Source of the DNA: Erysipelotrichaceae bacterium UBA4808
GTDB lineage: Bacteria > Bacillota_I > Bacilli_A > Erysipelotrichales > Erysipelotrichaceae
Length of the DNA stretch: 6,814 bases
Assembly (NCBI GenBank): GCA_002402585.1
Contig: DHGC01000088.1
Location: 1 to 6,814, forward strand
Reading direction: 5' to 3'
Shown here in pieces: positions 4,642 to 6,814 of the stretch; position 1 is the stretch's first letter; each line of letters begins with the position of its first letter. Both the position numbers and the translations under genes were made by a program. A model generated the notes under the pieces. The model had not been told where the DNA came from. It saw only the letters and a list, made by a program, of their open reading frames with translations, and made no database searches.

Positions 4642-5664
4642 ATGAAAGCTTATACGCTCCAATCCAAAATACAACACCCTATTCTTATCAGTGATGAGAA
4701 GATGATCGCCTATCTCGTTGGCCAACGATTTCATGTTCAAGAAAGGTTCCTTGGCTTACTGATCAGTCCATCTGATGTCATTCTCTTTTTAAATGAGCTC
4801 TTCCCGACAAAGTTAACTGGGATTAAAATTGTCCGTTTCAATGACATCGATGATCCCATCAAACGTTTGAACGATCACATCCACAGTGATCTTCTGTATG
4901 TGGATAAACATCTTAAGTCTGGATTTCTCTTAAGACTCATGAAATTAAATCCACTCCTTAAAGTTGAACTCGATGATCTTGCGGATCGCATCCGAGCCAT
5001 TAAAGACAATGATGAGATTGAAACGATGCGCATCGCCAGTCAAATCAACGATGCCGTTATGAACGAAGTTGAAGCCTTGTGTGTCCCTGGCGTCCGTGAG
5101 AAAGAAATCGCTGCACAGATTGAAGATCTCTTTATTTCTAAAGGTGCGACAAGTGTCAGTTTCCCGCCCATCATCGCTTTTGGCACGAACACTGCAGACC
5201 CTCATGCAGTCCCCAATGATACAGAACTAAAAGAAGGCATGCCTGTCATCATCGATATGGGTTGTCTTTATCAAGGGTATTGTAGCGATATGACCCGTAG
5301 TTTCATTATCGGTGAGAATAAGAAGCTGGAAGAAATCTATCAGATTGTCAAGCAAGCCAATCTTGCCGCAATCGATGCCGTCAAACCTGGCATCTTCTTA
5401 AAAGACATTGATAAAGCTGCTCGCGATGTGATTCGCGATGCGGGTTATGGGGATGCCTTCATTCATCGTACCGGTCACGGAATTGGTCAAGATGTCCATG
5501 AACCCTTTGATGTCAGTTCAAACAGTGACATTGTGGCCCAAGTTGGTATGATCTTCTCAATTGAACCTGGCATCTATCTGCCTCGTCTTGGCGGAATTCG
5601 AATTGAAGACTTGGTCGTCGTAACCGAAGATGGCTGTGAAGTCTTAAATCATTATAAGAAGTAA
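4642..5664 (+). CDS. M24 family metallopeptidase (Xaa-Pro aminopeptidase/dipeptidase-like)
   Basis: A 340-residue cytoplasmic metalloenzyme of the pita-bread fold that probably removes an N-terminal residue before proline or cleaves Xaa-Pro dipeptides. Residues 1 to about 120 form a short creatinase-type N-terminal domain; 121-340 form the M24 domain. All five dinuclear metal ligands are present: Asp205 (IIDMG), Asp216 (SDMTRSF), His279 (HRTGHGIG), Glu308 (SIEPGIYLP) and Glu322 (IRIEDLV), with the conserved His188 (DPHAVP) and His286 (VHEP). The frame is open back to a TTG at 4576, but the ATG at 4642 is preferred: the promoter lies within that extension and the protein then begins as homologues do. 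Aminopeptidase P-like and PepQ-like roles cannot be separated from sequence alone. Its stop sits in the A-tract of a terminator shared with prfB. Confidence 0.9.
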   Translation: MKAYTLQSKIQHPILISDEKMIAYLVGQRFHVQERFLGLLISPSDVILFLNELFPTKLTGIKIVRFNDIDDPIKRLNDHIHSDLLYVDKHLKSGFLLRLMKLNPLLKVELDDLADRIRAIKDNDEIETMRIASQINDAVMNEVEALCVPGVREKEIAAQIEDLFISKGATSVSFPPIIAFGTNTADPHAVPNDTELKEGMPVIIDMGCLYQGYCSDMTRSFIIGENKKLEEIYQIVKQANLAAIDAVKPGIFLKDIDKAARDVIRDAGYGDAFIHRTGHGIGQDVHEPFDVSSNSDIVAQVGMIFSIEPGIYLPRLGGIRIEDLVVVTEDGCEVLNHYKK

Positions 5665-5690
5665 AAAATCCTCGCAAGAGGATTTATTTG
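5663..5690. terminator. Bidirectional GCAA-loop terminator between converging genes
   Basis: AAATCCTC (5666-5673), loop GCAA, GAGGATTT (5678-5685) make a perfect 8-bp stem. On the - strand it is followed by six T (complement of 5668-5663), ending prfB; on the + strand by TTTATTTG, ending the peptidase gene. Both stop codons lie in the structure: peptidase TAA at 5662-5664 at its foot, prfB TAA at 5686-5684 in the stem. Only 19 bases separate the two genes. Confidence 0.85.
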
Positions 5691-6785
5691 ATTAGAGACT
5701 TAAGATACGCATAGATGAACGCATCGATATTACCATCCATGACCTTCTGCAAATTACCATCTTCTTCACCCGTTCGATGATCCTTAACCAAAGTATAAGG
5801 CATGAAGGTGTATGAGCGAATCTGGGAACCCCATTCAATGGCTTTTTGTTCACCTTTGATGGATGCGAGCTTCGCTTCTTGTTTTTCAATTTCTAATTGA
5901 TACAATTTACTCTTTAACATATTCATGGCTGTCTCACGATTGTTCAATTGTGAACGCTCTGTTTGACAGTTGACCACGATCCCCGTCGGTTTATGAATCA
6001 AGCGTACCGCTGAAGAAACCTTATTGACATTCTGACCGCCTGCTCCACTCGCATGGCGCGTTTCAAGCACAATATCATTGGGATCGATGTTGATTTCAAT
6101 TTCTTCATTGAACTCAGGCATGACATCCAAGGAACAGAACGATGTATGACGTCTTCCTGAAGCGTCAAAGGGTGAGACACGCACCAAACGATGCACGCCT
6201 TTCTCAGCCTTTAAGAAACCAAAGGCCATATCACCTTCAACCAAGAACGAAACTGATTTGATTCCAGCCTCATCGCCCTCTTGATAATCCAAGACCTTAA
6301 CTTTATACCCTTTATTTTCTGCATAACGGGTATACATACGATAAAGCATTTCAGCCCAATCCTGAGATTCGGTTCCACCCGCTCCAGGATGAAGCTCCAA
6401 GATGGCATTACTGTGATCATAGGGATGGGATAAGAGAATCTTGATTTCGAAATCTTCAAACTCACGTTGCGCTTCCACCACTTCATCTTCAATCATCGCC
6501 ATCATATCTTCGTCAAACTCAGACTTTAACATATCCACGGTCTCATCCATGGATGCATAACGCTTATCAAGCGACTGATAGGAATCAAGGATGCTTACCA
6601 AACCATTCTTCTCATTGATTAAAGCTTGAGCTTTCTTGCGATCATCCCAGAAATGCTCATCCATCATCAAATGATCAATTTCATCAATGCGACTTTGTTT
6701 ACCAGCTAAGTCAAAGAGAGTCGCCAAGTTGCTTCAACTTGGCTTTGATCTCAGTGACCGATTGTTTCATTTCATAAACTTCCAT
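5684..6785 (-). CDS. prfB: Peptide chain release factor 2, expressed by programmed +1 frameshift
   Basis: Release factor 2 recognises UAA and UGA in the ribosomal A site and triggers peptidyl-tRNA hydrolysis. Translation starts at ATG 6785, with GTGAGG eight bases upstream, and reads 24 codons to an in-frame TGA (6713-6711). The ribosome must then shift +1 at CTT TGA C to enter the long frame starting with GAC at 6712. The joined product is 366 residues, the normal RF2 length. Motifs are the stop-codon-reading SPF (204-206) and the peptidyl-transferase-centre GGQ (249-251) in SGAGGQNVNKV, at positions almost identical to Escherichia coli RF2. The N-terminal helical part is followed by HPGAGGTESQDWAEML (132-147). 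The continuous frame from TTG 6727 is not the true start. Expression is autoregulated: low RF2 lengthens the pause at TGA and favours the shift. Confidence 0.95.
6710..6724 (-). promoter_or_regulatory. prfB programmed +1 frameshift site
   Basis: Read on the - strand, the site is CTT TGA C (6716-6710): tRNA-Leu on CUU slips one base to UUU, and the next codon becomes GAC. The slippery core is canonical. The nine bases before CTT are GGCGACTCT, whereas E. coli has AGGGGGTAT, so the Shine-Dalgarno-like stimulator is weak or absent here. Confidence 0.93.
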
Positions 6786-6814
6786 TATTTTTTCCTCACT
6801 TCCACACGCATTCT

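Noticed and set aside
5684..6727. prfB as one uninterrupted gene from TTG 6727
   Set aside because: The alternative gives a short N-terminus without a ribosome binding site, while ATG 6785 plus CTT TGA C shift gives the exact RF2 length and known mechanism.
6783..6814. End of an upstream - strand gene before prfB
   Set aside because: Several frames are open or closed over only about 30 bases (one ends RMRVEVRKK with a stop overlapping the prfB ATG by one base). In many Firmicutes secA precedes prfB, but this sequence is too short to call.

Overview
The window looks like chromosomal core sequence from a low-to-moderate GC member of the Bacillota. The signs are AGGAGG-type ribosome binding sites, sigma-A-like -35/-10 promoters, compact intrinsic terminators with U-tracts, a frameshift-controlled prfB, and a conserved membrane zinc-ribbon protein that I associate with Firmicutes. 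An Erysipelotrichales-like organism is a guess; nothing here proves it. I see no insertion sequence, phage gene, tRNA, rRNA or CRISPR array.

Layout from left to right. (1) The 3' part of an aldo/keto reductase gene (+), open at the left edge, closed by a strong terminator. (2) A two-gene + strand operon with its own promoter: a membrane protein with a C-terminal zinc ribbon (817-1236) and a small two-helix membrane protein (1248-1508), ending in a terminator that overlaps the last stop codon. (3) A dense intergenic stretch, 1509-1795. It holds an apparent promoter followed almost at once by an 11-bp terminator hairpin, then a separately promoted 28-residue single-helix protein (1684-1770), then a terminator shared with the converging gene. 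(4) A - strand pair whose reading frames overlap by 23 bp: an AAA/DUF4143 ATPase (3964-2669) and a ROK-family sugar kinase (2691-1795). (5) A cyclophilin-type prolyl isomerase on the - strand (4564-4049) with its own terminator. (6) Divergent from it, an M24 proline-peptidase family gene (4642-5664) whose promoter predicts a leaderless mRNA. (7) Converging on that gene, prfB (release factor 2, 6785-5684), read through the classical CTT TGA C +1 frameshift and sharing a GCAA-loop terminator with the peptidase gene.

The genes serve general functions (carbonyl reduction, sugar phosphorylation, protein folding, dipeptide turnover, translation termination) and do not form one pathway. The main points of interest are the small-gene and small-RNA cluster at 1509-1795, two starts that lack a Shine-Dalgarno and sit at or next to the predicted transcription start, the odd ATPase with a decayed nuclease-like tail coupled to a zinc-less ROK kinase, and a prfB frameshift site whose upstream stimulatory element is degenerate.
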